Assembly (NCBI RefSeq): GCF_004339745.1
Contig: NZ_SMGP01000003.1
Span: 434,001 to 498,000, forward strand
From: Paraburkholderia sp. BL9I2N2
Lineage (GTDB): Bacteria; Pseudomonadota; Gammaproteobacteria; Burkholderiales; Burkholderiaceae
Length of the DNA: 64,000 bases
Direction of reading: 5' to 3'
This document shows positions 18,511 to 26,077 of the stretch, piece by piece. Within the stretch, counting starts at the first letter, position 1. Each line of letters opens with the position of its first letter. The notes under the pieces are model-generated. The model was not told where the DNA came from. It worked only from the letters and a program-made list of their open reading frames with translations, and did not search any database. Both the position numbers and the translations under genes were made by a program.

Positions 18511-18961
18511 TGCGTCATCCCTTTGCCGGGAGCCCGGGCCGCGCTCCTGTTAGTAGGCTAGTCTGAGCTGATCGTTACAGCAATTTCAGGCTGCTTTCCA
18601 TGTAACTGTCTCCGATATGCGTGTGGAATTATAGTGTGCAGGTTACAGTGCGCCATCGTTAAAAATCGACAAGCGCGGCGCTTCGCGCATTAACGACGTC
18701 CTGTCCGGCATGACTTACCGTGAAGTTCTTCCTGCCGATGTACCCGTACCGCGTGAGCCATGAGATCGAGGGTCTGTGCGTTACCAGGCTTGTATCCGAA
18801 CCATCGAAGGATGTAGCGGACACTCGTCGGTCTAAGGCAACGCTGAACAAGGCACTGAATTCGCGACGTTCCGACGATTGGTAGTTCGCAATTCGTGCTT
18901 ATGCCACTATTTTTTGGCCCTTGCGGGCCCCACGCGCGGGCGCATAGCCCGCTTTTGCCCA
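18511..18961. other. Intergenic region with mobile-element debris
   Basis: Contains the upstream region of the lipoprotein operon, then sequence without a supported gene. From about 18900 it is the 3' non-coding end of an IS5-type remnant (its coding tail follows at 18962). Confidence 0.4.
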
Positions 18962-19072
18962 TTATGGGCATACCTCGATCATTAATCGCTTGCGCGACAG
19001 GTAAACGTTCGCGAGCGCGAACGCCGCAAGGGCACGGTTCGCATTCTTGACCGCGCCGATTTTGAGCGTCAT
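18962..19072 (-). pseudogene. C-terminal remnant of an IS5-family transposase
   Basis: Leftward frame gives MTLKIGAVKNANRALAAF then ALANVYLSRKRLMIEVCP and a TAA at 18962-18964. The pattern K-NA-RA-----FALANLYL-R-RL is the characteristic end of IS5-group DDE transposases. Everything upstream of it is missing: the frame runs directly into the regulator fragment on the other strand, so only about 37 residues survive. Confidence 0.6.
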
Positions 19073-19082
19073 GCCCCGCTCG

Positions 19083-19481
19083 CTGGACGTGTGTAAGCGC
19101 CTTGACGGCGTTCCGCTCGCCATTGAGCTGGCGGCCGCCCGCGCGGCGATTCTTGGAATAGAAGTCCTCGCCGAAAAAGTCGACGAGTCTATTTGGAAAT
19201 TGGGAGGTGGGCATAGGACGGCACTGCCACATCATCAAACACTCGAGGCTTCATTTGATTTGAGCTATAACCTTCTTTCGGAAACCGAACGAAAGGTGCT
19301 CAGCCGGCTTGGTGTCCTTCGAGGTGCCTTTACCCTCAAGGATGCTCAAGCTGTCGCTGCATCGGAGGACCTCTCAGTTCACGACATAACAGAGGCCATC
19401 TGCGCGTTGATCGCGAAGTCTCTCGTCGCCGCACATCTCGAACAAGGGCATGTCGAGTACAGTCTGTTGGAGACCGTGCAA
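19083..19481 (+). pseudogene. Internal fragment of an ATPase-type (NB-ARC-like) transcriptional regulator
   Basis: The frame reads VCKRLDGVPLAIELAAARA, then HQTLEASFDLSYNLLSETER, VLSRLGVLRGAFTLKDAQAV, and ALIAKSLVAAHLEQGHVEYS ending LLETVQ. This matches the region after the ATPase core in winged-helix or SARP-like regulators with an NB-ARC/STAND module (C-RLDG-PLAIELAAAR is diagnostic). The DNA-binding domain, P-loop and the long repeat C-terminus are all absent. It abuts the IS5 remnant at its 5' side, and after LLETVQ the sequence turns arginine-rich and unrelated. A both-ends-truncated pseudogene. Confidence 0.7.
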
Positions 19482-19633
19482 AGGCGGAGAAGCCGCAGGC
19501 GACCAACCATGACCGAACTGCCGTTGGACTTCGAGAGCGGTCGTTGCCATGCCGGCGATTCGAATGACGGCAACGGGTCGAGATGGAAGGACACCGCCCG
19601 TCTTTTTCACAAACCGCGTCAGTAGTTTTTTAG

Positions 19634-21004
19634 TTAGCTGGCACAGTTCGCATTTGTCTGCGCACCCGACAGGCCCATGAGCCAGCCACAACTGCACCAG
19701 AACATCAGCATGGTCGATTCCCACATGAAATCATCGGTGAGGTTCTTCGTGATCATGCCGATGATGAGAGCCAGACCTGCACGATAGAGGAGTGGGTGTG
19801 TCTTGCGCGCCTCGTAAAAACGGTAAGCGAGTGACGCAAAAACAATGATTTCGAGCGCTAGGCCGACAACCCCAACCTGCAGCAGCGTATTCAAAAACAG
19901 GTTGTGCGCGTGAGTCCGCACGTTCTCATCCAGTTCGACGAGGGTGGAGGGGATCAGGCTCCCGTAGGCAATTGACGGCAGCGGTTTGCCGAAGCCGATA
20001 CCTATCCAGGGGTGTTTCAGCACCTGACTGCTATAGAAGCTCCAGATTTGCGGCCGGGTGTCGGCGGTGATGACACGGTCCGCTGCGCGTAACGCCGGAA
20101 ACCTGGACATTAGTCCAACGTGATGGGGCGGATCGGCGTCGGCCAGGCGCGCCGCGGGGTCTTCAGTATGTAGGGATGCCAGCGTCATACCGATATAGGG
20201 CTTGGCCATCGTCGCGGACGTAGTCACCGTCTCCGATCGCGTCGCGTTGCTTGCAACCGTGGCGAGACGTAGTTTGTTACTAAAGCCCGCAGCGATCAAG
20301 ATGGAAACAAAAAGTGCACTGAGTATGCACGCCGCACGCTTGCGGTCATTTGGCGTATGCGGCCATTGCAATATCACCACGACCGCGGCAAGCGCGACCC
20401 AGAAGAAGCGGTTCAGTGTGGCACCACCGATGATGACGCAGAAAAGGATGCCGGTAAGTCCGCGGATCCGCGTATCGGCATTTGCAGCCATGACGCCGAG
20501 TGTGGGTATCGCCATCAGCGCCAGGGTGCTGGTGTGTCCAACGCGGGGATAAAAGTGCAGCAGACCAGATTTCGGCAGGGCCGGATCGAGCAAGTGGAAA
20601 TACGCGACGCTGATGCCCGCAAGAATCAGGCACGCAGCCCATAGGGCAATCTGCAGGCGCCGCACGTGGCGTGGTTGCTGTGCGGTCAGCCAGAACACGT
20701 AGAAACCTGTGAGCGGATAGCCGACTTCGTCGAACCACGCGTGTACGCTAATGGCGGGGTCGGCTGACCAGCTTGCTGACATGAGTGTCCAGATTGCCCA
20801 GAGGCCGAGCGGCAGCAGGAGTGGGCGCGTATGCGAGTCCTTGAGCAACGATCTGCCGGCACACCACGCGCCAAGCACGACCAGCATCCCGAGATCTACA
20901 TATTTGATGGCCATCACGTGGTCGAACATCGCCACGAAAATCAGTATGGCGCAACCCACGGACAGCGTTTCCCCGATCCGAGACTGAAATCTCAGGTCAT
21001 TCAT
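19634..21004 (-). CDS. O-antigen ligase/polymerase-like membrane protein
   Basis: A 456-residue inner-membrane protein with about ten to twelve hydrophobic helices and one large periplasmic loop (about 240-330, containing TRPQIWSFYSSQVLKHPWIG and then FGKPLPSI and HAHNLFLNTLLQVG). That loop, with HNLFL--L---G, is the signature of the Wzy/WaaL O-antigen ligase family, which transfers undecaprenyl-linked polysaccharide to lipid A-core or polymerises it. It stands alone, without glycosyltransferases nearby, so whether it is WaaL, a Wzy polymerase or a pilin glycosylase cannot be settled. Confidence 0.8.
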   Translation of the reverse strand: MNDLRFQSRIGETLSVGCAILIFVAMFDHVMAIKYVDLGMLVVLGAWCAGRSLLKDSHTRPLLLPLGLWAIWTLMSASWSADPAISVHAWFDEVGYPLTGFYVFWLTAQQPRHVRRLQIALWAACLILAGISVAYFHLLDPALPKSGLLHFYPRVGHTSTLALMAIPTLGVMAANADTRIRGLTGILFCVIIGGATLNRFFWVALAAVVVILQWPHTPNDRKRAACILSALFVSILIAAGFSNKLRLATVASNATRSETVTTSATMAKPYIGMTLASLHTEDPAARLADADPPHHVGLMSRFPALRAADRVITADTRPQIWSFYSSQVLKHPWIGIGFGKPLPSIAYGSLIPSTLVELDENVRTHAHNLFLNTLLQVGVVGLALEIIVFASLAYRFYEARKTHPLLYRAGLALIIGMITKNLTDDFMWESTMLMFWCSCGWLMGLSGAQTNANCAS

Positions 21005-21245
21005 CTCATTTTCTATTCAAGATTGGTAAGAAATTAGAGTCGGGCGGATTGTACGCCAAACGTCCTCGGCCGGTCTGCGATCGGTGCACGAGATTGCACG
21101 CTAGTCAAGGGCCAGATGCGAAAGGGCATCGAAGGGAATTAAGCCCGTGTACTCACGGATGACCGTTGGTCCTCAAAAGCTACTGTGAGGTCCGCCGGAA
21201 AAAGTGGACGCCAACATTCCGTAAAATTGAGGAATGGAGGCATAC

Positions 21246-21548
21246 ATGAGTCGAATCCCCAAAGCCGTCTACACGAAGGAATTCCGTGAAGAGGCGGTGA
21301 AGCTTGCAATGACCGAGGGCGTTGGCGTATCGGAGGCTGCGCGTCGGCTGTCGATATCAATGAAGACGGTGGCAAACTGGGTGCGTGCTGCGAAGGCAGG
21401 CAAGCTGGAACGTGTAGGTCAGCATCAAAAGCCGCTGACGGAGATCGAAGCGGAACTCGGGCGAGTCAAGCGGGAGCTGGCGGAAGTTAAAATGGAGCGC
21501 GATTTATTAAAAAAATTCGCGACGTACTTTGCGAGGGAGTCGCGGTGA
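21246..21548 (+). CDS. IS3-family transposase OrfA (helix-turn-helix protein)
   Basis: A 100-residue DNA-binding subunit: a helix-turn-helix of the IS3/IS911 type at about 10-55 (EEAVKLAMTEGVGVSEAARR, then SMKTVANWVRAAK) followed by a leucine-rich coiled coil (IEAELGRVKRELAEVKMERD) that drives multimerisation. Start ATG 21246 follows GGAGG with five bases. Its stop overlaps the GTG start of orfB (GTGA at 21545-21548). Confidence 0.88.
   Translation: MSRIPKAVYTKEFREEAVKLAMTEGVGVSEAARRLSISMKTVANWVRAAKAGKLERVGQHQKPLTEIEAELGRVKRELAEVKMERDLLKKFATYFARESR
21509..21515 (+). other. Slippery A7 for programmed -1 frameshift
   Basis: Seven As lie in orfA as A-AAA-AAA, near its end. Slipping back one base leads into the orfB frame, which is open from here to the orfB start, giving a fused OrfAB transposase as in IS3 and IS911. 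Confidence 0.75.
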
Positions 21549-22420
21549 AGTACGGCGTGATTGAACAGATGCGACAGGACTATCCGGTGCCGCCGATGTG
21601 CCGGCTGCTGGGCGTTTCCGTGAGCGGCTATTACGCGTGGCGCAAGCGCTCGCCGTCGTTGCGGGCACAGCAGGAGCCGAGACTGGAGGCCGAAGTGCTG
21701 GCGGCGCATCAGCGCACGCGTGAGAGCTTCGGGCCCGAACGCTTGCAGAAGCACCTCGACGAGCACGGCGTGCGGCTCGGTGTTCACCGCATAAAAAGGC
21801 TACGCAAAAAGCTGGGACTACGCTGCAGGCAGAAACGCAAGTTCAAGGCGACGACCAATTCGAAGCACGACCTACCGGTGGCGCCGAACCTGCTGAACCA
21901 GGATTTCACTGCAACCTCGCCGAATCAGGCCTGGTGCGGCGACATCACGTATATCGCGACTGACGAGGGCTGGCTGTACCTCGCCGGCCTGAAGGATCTG
22001 TTTAGTGGGGAGCTCGTCGGCTACGCCATGAGCGAGCGCATGACGAAGCATCTGGTAATGCAGGCGCTGTTCCGTGCGGTTGCATCGCAGCGCCCGGCGC
22101 CCGGCCTGATCCATCACACGGACCGTGGGTCCCAATACTGCGCTCACGCCTATCAGGATCTCGTCGGCCAGTTCCGCATGCAGGCGTCGATGAGTCGACG
22201 AGGAAACTGCTTTGACAACGCGCCGATCGAATCGTTTTGGGGCACGCTAAAAAGCGAGCTGGTCTATCATCGACGCTTCGCCACGCGCGATGAAGCCAAG
22301 CGATCCATCAGCGAATACATCGAGATGTTTTATAACCGGCAGCGCACGCAGGCTCGTCTCAATTACCTGTCACCTGTAGCATTCACGCAGCGATACTATC
22401 TGAATCAGGTCGCTGCTTAA
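21545..22420 (+). CDS. IS3-family transposase OrfB (DDE integrase core)
   Basis: A 291-residue catalytic part with an rve-type DDE core. The first Asp is in NQAWCGDITYIATDEGW, the second in HHTDRGSQYC, and the Glu in NAPIESFWGTLKSE. The N-terminal part includes the HTH_21 region (RESFGPERLQKHLDEHGVRLG). It is likely made mainly as an OrfAB fusion by frameshift, with GTG 21545 as a possible separate start. No interruption seen, so transposition-competent on sequence. Confidence 0.9.
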   Translation: MKYGVIEQMRQDYPVPPMCRLLGVSVSGYYAWRKRSPSLRAQQEPRLEAEVLAAHQRTRESFGPERLQKHLDEHGVRLGVHRIKRLRKKLGLRCRQKRKFKATTNSKHDLPVAPNLLNQDFTATSPNQAWCGDITYIATDEGWLYLAGLKDLFSGELVGYAMSERMTKHLVMQALFRAVASQRPAPGLIHHTDRGSQYCAHAYQDLVGQFRMQASMSRRGNCFDNAPIESFWGTLKSELVYHRRFATRDEAKRSISEYIEMFYNRQRTQARLNYLSPVAFTQRYYLNQVAA

Positions 22421-22453
22421 CCCGTTGGCGTCCACGCGTCTCGACCGACCTCA

Positions 22454-22798
22454 CTGTTCCCGTGTGAAGCATCCGATGGCAGAAGTGGGTCGCACGGAAG
22501 TTCGTCGTGGGACCCGGTCCAGTCACGTTCCGCCACCGGGAAGAACTGGCTTAGCGAATGTTGGCGCGCAGACTACGTTGAGACCGTCGATATGCGCGCC
22601 TATCGGCTTTCCGAAAATGGCAGCAACGATCCTTCGGAAGGGCGTCAGTCAGCCCCATTGATAGCGATCGGACTCTCTGGAACACCCTCAATGCCTCGCG
22701 CTGGTTCCGACGGGACGCTAACTCGTGGATATAGGCGGTGGCGGCCGCAGTCTTCGCTCAGAAGCGGAAAGGTGGCTCGCCTGGTGAAAGAAATACAC
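22454..22798. other. Sequence to the right of the IS3 element, no gene seen
   Basis: About 345 bases with short frames lacking ribosome sites. Nothing recognisable was found, and the IS insertion point does not obviously split a gene. Confidence 0.4.
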
Positions 22799-23053
22799 CT
22801 ACGCATGCCCGCTTTCATGCCAATCATCTATCTCGGTTCGAGCCCGATGCTCAAGCGCACTGAGTGCCATCAGTGGGTCGATTTTGGCTCTTGGAATGAC
22901 CATTTCGATTACCGGGGGCGTGCCTTTGGCCTTATCCCCGTCGGTACGTTCAATCACGGCATGGCATACCCACTGAACGCCAAGCTCATCCGCCGCAGCA
23001 TCGGCGGTCACGCGAAAACCACGATGTTCAAAAGCCACAAACCCTCCAGACAC
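22799..23053 (-). CDS. Small hypothetical protein, ~84 aa
   Basis: A soluble-looking small protein: RGFRVTADAAADELGVQW, then VCHAVIERTDGDKAKGTPPV and IDPLMALSALEHRARTEIDD. The composition and regular helix at the C-terminus look like a real protein rather than a shadow frame, and the opposite strand reading is poorer. I do not recognise a named family. The start is uncertain: GTG at 23053 is used here, but the frame continues open upstream and no clear ribosome site marks any start, so the 5' end may be missing. Confidence 0.5.
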   Translation of the reverse strand: MSGGFVAFEHRGFRVTADAAADELGVQWVCHAVIERTDGDKAKGTPPVIEMVIPRAKIDPLMALSALEHRARTEIDDWHESGHA

Positions 23054-23787
23054 AGAACGAAACGCAAGTTCCTCGACACCTACACGGCGAGGACTGCGGG
23101 AAGGCTAGCATGGGGGAACAACCCTCTGCATTGAAGTGCCGAATTCCATTACACACGGCTGACTCTTGTGCAAAAGTGCGCACCTCGCTGAAAGGGAGCG
23201 CAGCAGGCGCAAAGCAGAACCACAACTGATCGAAACCATGAAAAATTAAATGGAGATCCGACTCGACAAATGGCTGAAAGGCGAGTTTGACCCGCCGCCA
23301 GCAATTTGCACGACGCAGGGGCGTGGCACGATCCCTTGCTGGGTTCGGCGGTAGCGTCCGCCCCAGTAACCGGCCAACCGCTTGTCGAGAACGAACGCTC
23401 CTTCCTACGGCGATAGCTGACGTCGGAGCGGGCTCGGTTCTGCGTCAGCTATGTGGCGGATTGCCGCTCACGGCGGTGTCGAGCAGCCGGACGGCAGGTT
23501 CCTCGATCAGTGCCCGCACACTCTTATATGGACACCGCCCGGTTTGCCAGGTTGATCTTGTGTGATACGTGAACAAGGTATCGGCTGCGGTCTTATATGC
23601 GGCCTTTTGCAAGCCGAAGCTGCGGGCCCTGATGGAATTCGCCAGGAACGTCCTCATCTCGGCCACGTGCTTGAGGCACAAGAGTGTGTTCAGGTTTGCG
23701 TTCCTGCGGTCCGACCTGTCTCGCCATCACATTGAAATCAACCCTAGCAACCTACCAGTTTCTCAACGCTTCAAAGTGCTCATCCTG
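23054..23787. other. 730 bases with no supported gene
   Basis: Open frames run both ways (one leftward at 23445-23681 ends near the IS110 element), but none shows a ribosome site or recognisable domain. Being next to two insertion sequences, it is probably decayed DNA. Confidence 0.4.
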
Positions 23788-24810
23788 CTATGCAGGTCTG
23801 TTGCTCACATGATGCGCTTCGTACGGAGTTCCGTGAGCGAGGATCGCCCAGGCGATTCGCGCCATTTTGTTCGCCATGGCCACTGTTGCTACATTTGCTG
23901 GACGTCGCTCCTGTATTGCCTTTTGCCATCCGGTTGGTACTTTGGCGTGACACAGAACAGAGCGCGCCCCATGTATCAGCAACGTACGCAGGTATGGGTC
24001 GCCACGTCTGGAGATCGAGCCCAGCCGTATCTTTCCGCCGGTACCATTCTGACGAGGAACAAGTCCCAGAAACGCGGCGAACTCGCGCCCCGACCTGAAT
24101 GTATTCGCATCTCCAATTGTTGCTACTAAGGCCGTTGCAGTTAGGCGACCGATACCCGGCACTTCGGAGATCGCACGACATGCAGCTTCCTGTTTCTGCC
24201 AGGCGCCAATCCGCTTCTCGAGTTGATCGATGTCCTCTTCAAACAGGGTGATCCGACGCAACTGTTCGAGAAGGTTAAGAAGTATCGATCGTGGCAGCGT
24301 GTCTTCGAGTTCTGCCATGCGCTTTCTGATCTCGTCGAGTCCTGCTACGCGTCCTGCACGAAACGTAACGCCGAACTCATACAGCAACCCACGCAGCTGA
24401 TTTATCTGCATCGTTCGAAACTTGACGAGCAACGAGCGCATACGATGAAGGCTTAGCATCACTTGCTGATCCTCTGTCTTGGCGGCAACCGTGCGCATGC
24501 CGGGTTGCTGCACTGCAGTCCAGATTGCCCGCGCGTCCGCCGCGTCGGTCTTGTTCGTTTGCACGAAAGGTCGAATGAATTGAGCGTGTAACAGCACCAC
24601 CTCGTGTCCGAGCGCGCGGATCTTACGCGCCCACCAGTGAGCACTTCCGCACGCCTCGAGGGCGACGCGACCGGCGGGGCGCTGCGCCAGAAATGCAATT
24701 AGATCGTCACGTCCGAACTTCCGATTCGCGATCTCGCCAGTTTGGGCGTCGACCCAGTACATCTGGAACACCCGCTTTGCAATGTCGAGTCCGTATGTCG
24801 TAGCATTCAT
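23788..24810 (-). CDS. IS110-family transposase (DEDD recombinase)
   Basis: A 340-residue recombinase with the RuvC-like DEDD domain at the N-terminus (Asp in TYGLDIAKRVF, Glu in RVALEACGSAHWWAR, Asp pair in NKTDAADARAI) and the Tnp20 domain at the C-terminus with its catalytic-serine region (GLVPRQNGTGGKIRLGSISRR). A helical spacer with EVPGIGRLTATAL, a helix-hairpin-helix, lies between. Start ATG 24810 follows GGAGG with six bases, so the 44 residues readable upstream belong to the leader. It appears full length. Confidence 0.9.
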   Translation of the reverse strand: MNATTYGLDIAKRVFQMYWVDAQTGEIANRKFGRDDLIAFLAQRPAGRVALEACGSAHWWARKIRALGHEVVLLHAQFIRPFVQTNKTDAADARAIWTAVQQPGMRTVAAKTEDQQVMLSLHRMRSLLVKFRTMQINQLRGLLYEFGVTFRAGRVAGLDEIRKRMAELEDTLPRSILLNLLEQLRRITLFEEDIDQLEKRIGAWQKQEAACRAISEVPGIGRLTATALVATIGDANTFRSGREFAAFLGLVPRQNGTGGKIRLGSISRRGDPYLRTLLIHGARSVLCHAKVPTGWQKAIQERRPANVATVAMANKMARIAWAILAHGTPYEAHHVSNRPA

Positions 24811-24935
24811 CTGGGGCCTCCGTTCCATAAGTGGTTGTGTCGCAACTCCACTCTGGCACATTGATGCCGTTCGGTCCTGGGGGCCCTCAATCGTGCCCAG
24901 TTCCCCGGAGGGAGGGCGGTGTCCATTCCATCTCG
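24811..24935 (-). ncRNA. Candidate bridge-RNA region of the IS110 element
   Basis: Non-coding leader between the transposase start and the element edge. In IS110-group elements (IS621 work) this upstream end encodes a structured bridge RNA that specifies donor and target sites. The segment 24816-24935 is conserved at 32359-32486 although the transposase is absent there. The assignment rests on the family and position; I did not fold it. Confidence 0.35.
24816..24935. repeat. Long direct repeat, copy 1 (IS110 leader)
   Basis: Matches 32359-32486 at roughly 75% by eye, with a nearly identical middle (ACTCCACTCTGGCACATTGA and GCCGTTCGGT in both) and end (GGTGTCCATTCCATCTCG). Same orientation as copy 2. 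Confidence 0.8.
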
Positions 24936-25136
24936 ACCCCATTCAGCGTCTGTTTCATCGATCGTATCTGTCGTTTCAGATTTCGAGTCCGCTTATCGCG
25001 ACACAGCCGTCCAGGTTAACTACCCTGATAGATATCGCACGACAGGCCCACCACGCACGGTTGGCCGTCTCGGGTTTTGCCGTAGCCATTTCGTCCGCCC
25101 GGTTGGGCTCCGTAGTTCCACGTACCGTCGCCCACC

Positions 25137-25222
25137 ACCGGTTGAATCCGCCGCTACTTCTCTGCCGTTCGGAGAATGATCAGGCGACTGTGCGCCATCG
25201 GTCTGGTGTGGACCAATCGGCG
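25137..25222 (+). repeat. IS30-remnant end sequence, copy A
   Basis: Two blocks, 25137-25151 and 25153-25222, match the opposite strand of 28648-28662 and 28531-28600. The first block corresponds to the last codons of an IS30-type transposase plus stop (ACC GGT TGA). The second is about 70 bases with four or five differences. The ~45 bases separating the blocks in copy B are deleted here. Confidence 0.75.
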
Positions 25223-25666
25223 TTTTCCGATCGGTCCCGGACCTCCGCGAAAGGACATGTACCGCGCGAGACGCCCGTGTACTCGGCGCGCACGCTCGAT
25301 GCGGTTGCCGCGCACACGCAAGCCGCCGGATGAGCACTGCGCGGTAGGCCGCGTGAGAAGTCAGCGGCATCAATCCGCCGCGCGGGATCGAACGATCGTG
25401 TTTAGCGATGCGCCGCACGGCCCTTCTTTTTTAAGGACAATCCCTACTATCCAGACGTGGAAGCGGGGCGCCGTAGGGGCCGAAAATGTGGCCCCGTTTT
25501 CGCGCGTTGTATGCGATATTCCCGTCGCATAAAAAATGGTAAGGTCCTCTCACCGTCTGTCCGGCAACTAACCCGCGAATGGCCATCAAGCTTGCTCGCG
25601 CGGTGCCGACAGGCCAATCATCGCTTTGTGCGCCCAAGCCCTGTATCCAATCTGACGCGAACAACG
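25223..25666. other. Region upstream of the sedolisin locus
   Basis: No gene seen. It holds a GC hairpin (25476-25495) and a second short dyad (ATGCGA 25511-25516 with TCGCAT 25525-25530, followed by six As). Promoter elements for the two-gene protease locus should lie here. Confidence 0.4.
25476..25500 (+). terminator. Terminator-like or attenuator-like hairpin
   Basis: GGGGCC (25476-25481), loop of eight, GGCCCC (25490-25495), then GTTTTCG. A six-GC stem with a weak T stretch. It lies before the small lipoprotein gene, so it could be an attenuator. Confidence 0.35.
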
Positions 25667-26077
25667 ATGATCCAGCTCAATCGGATTGCTATTGGCCTTG
25701 TTGAAACCGACGAGCACGCTCAATTCTCCGATTATTTCGCGAGGCCGGCAGCCCGTTCTATTTCATTAGGTAAACGTAACGCGTGGGCAGGCTTGAATCG
25801 CTTACGTAGCATCGTCACGGCAATCTGCGCCGCCTGCGCGCTGGTGGCCGGATTAGGCGCATGTAGCTCGCAAGCGCAGACATCGCGCGTTCCACCTTCT
25901 GCCCAGCCACCTGCAAGCGTCAGACTCTGGTGCGCCGAACCGCCCGGCTATTACCCGTCCGTACAGACCTGTTCGAGCGGCTGGCAGCGACGCGCGCCCG
26001 ATCTGCCCGCCTCCGCGGTTTCTCCACCCGTGCTGGTAATTCCGGTCCAGCCTCCCGCAGAAGGACGATCGAAATGA
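25667..26077 (+). CDS. Small lipoprotein coupled to the sedolisin gene
   Basis: A predicted lipoprotein of up to 136 residues. The signal core is SIVTAICAACALVAGLGAC with lipobox LGAC. The mature part is Pro/Ser-rich (RVPPSAQPPASV) with a short cysteine-containing motif VRLWCAEPPGYYPSVQTCSSGW, typical of small proteobacterial envelope proteins. The ATG at 25667 lacks a ribosome site and would put ~60 extra residues before the signal; TTG at 25793, three codons before the arginine that opens the signal, gives a normal-length signal peptide and is the likelier start. Its stop overlaps the sedolisin start (ATGA at 26074-26077). Confidence 0.6.
   Translation: MIQLNRIAIGLVETDEHAQFSDYFARPAARSISLGKRNAWAGLNRLRSIVTAICAACALVAGLGACSSQAQTSRVPPSAQPPASVRLWCAEPPGYYPSVQTCSSGWQRRAPDLPASAVSPPVLVIPVQPPAEGRSK

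Larger units (their letters stand above)
21186..22453 (+). mobile_element. Complete IS3-family insertion sequence, 1268 bp
   Basis: Both ends can be placed. The left end starts TGAGGTCCGCC and the right end, read on the other strand, starts TGAGGTCGGTC; over 30 bases the ends share the outer TGAGGTC and an inner GTGGACGCCAAC, with a divergent middle. The element is flanked by a 3-bp direct repeat CTG (21183-21185 and 22454-22456), as expected for this family. It carries orfA and orfB with a slippery site between them. It appears intact. Confidence 0.88.
23788..24935 (-). mobile_element. IS110-family insertion sequence
   Basis: One transposase gene with a ~125-base non-coding leader upstream. 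The outer edge of the leader is placed at about 24935 because a second copy of the leader at 32359-32486 stops matching there. The other end (left of 23788) cannot be fixed by eye. IS110 elements normally lack inverted repeats, and none was seen. Confidence 0.7.

Noticed and set aside
18690..19238. 182-residue minus-strand frame as one protein
   Set aside because: Only the IS5 tail inside it (in another frame) is recognisable; the long frame has no domain.
22592..23134. 180-residue plus-strand frame opposite the 84-aa protein
   Set aside because: Less protein-like than the minus-strand reading and no ribosome site.
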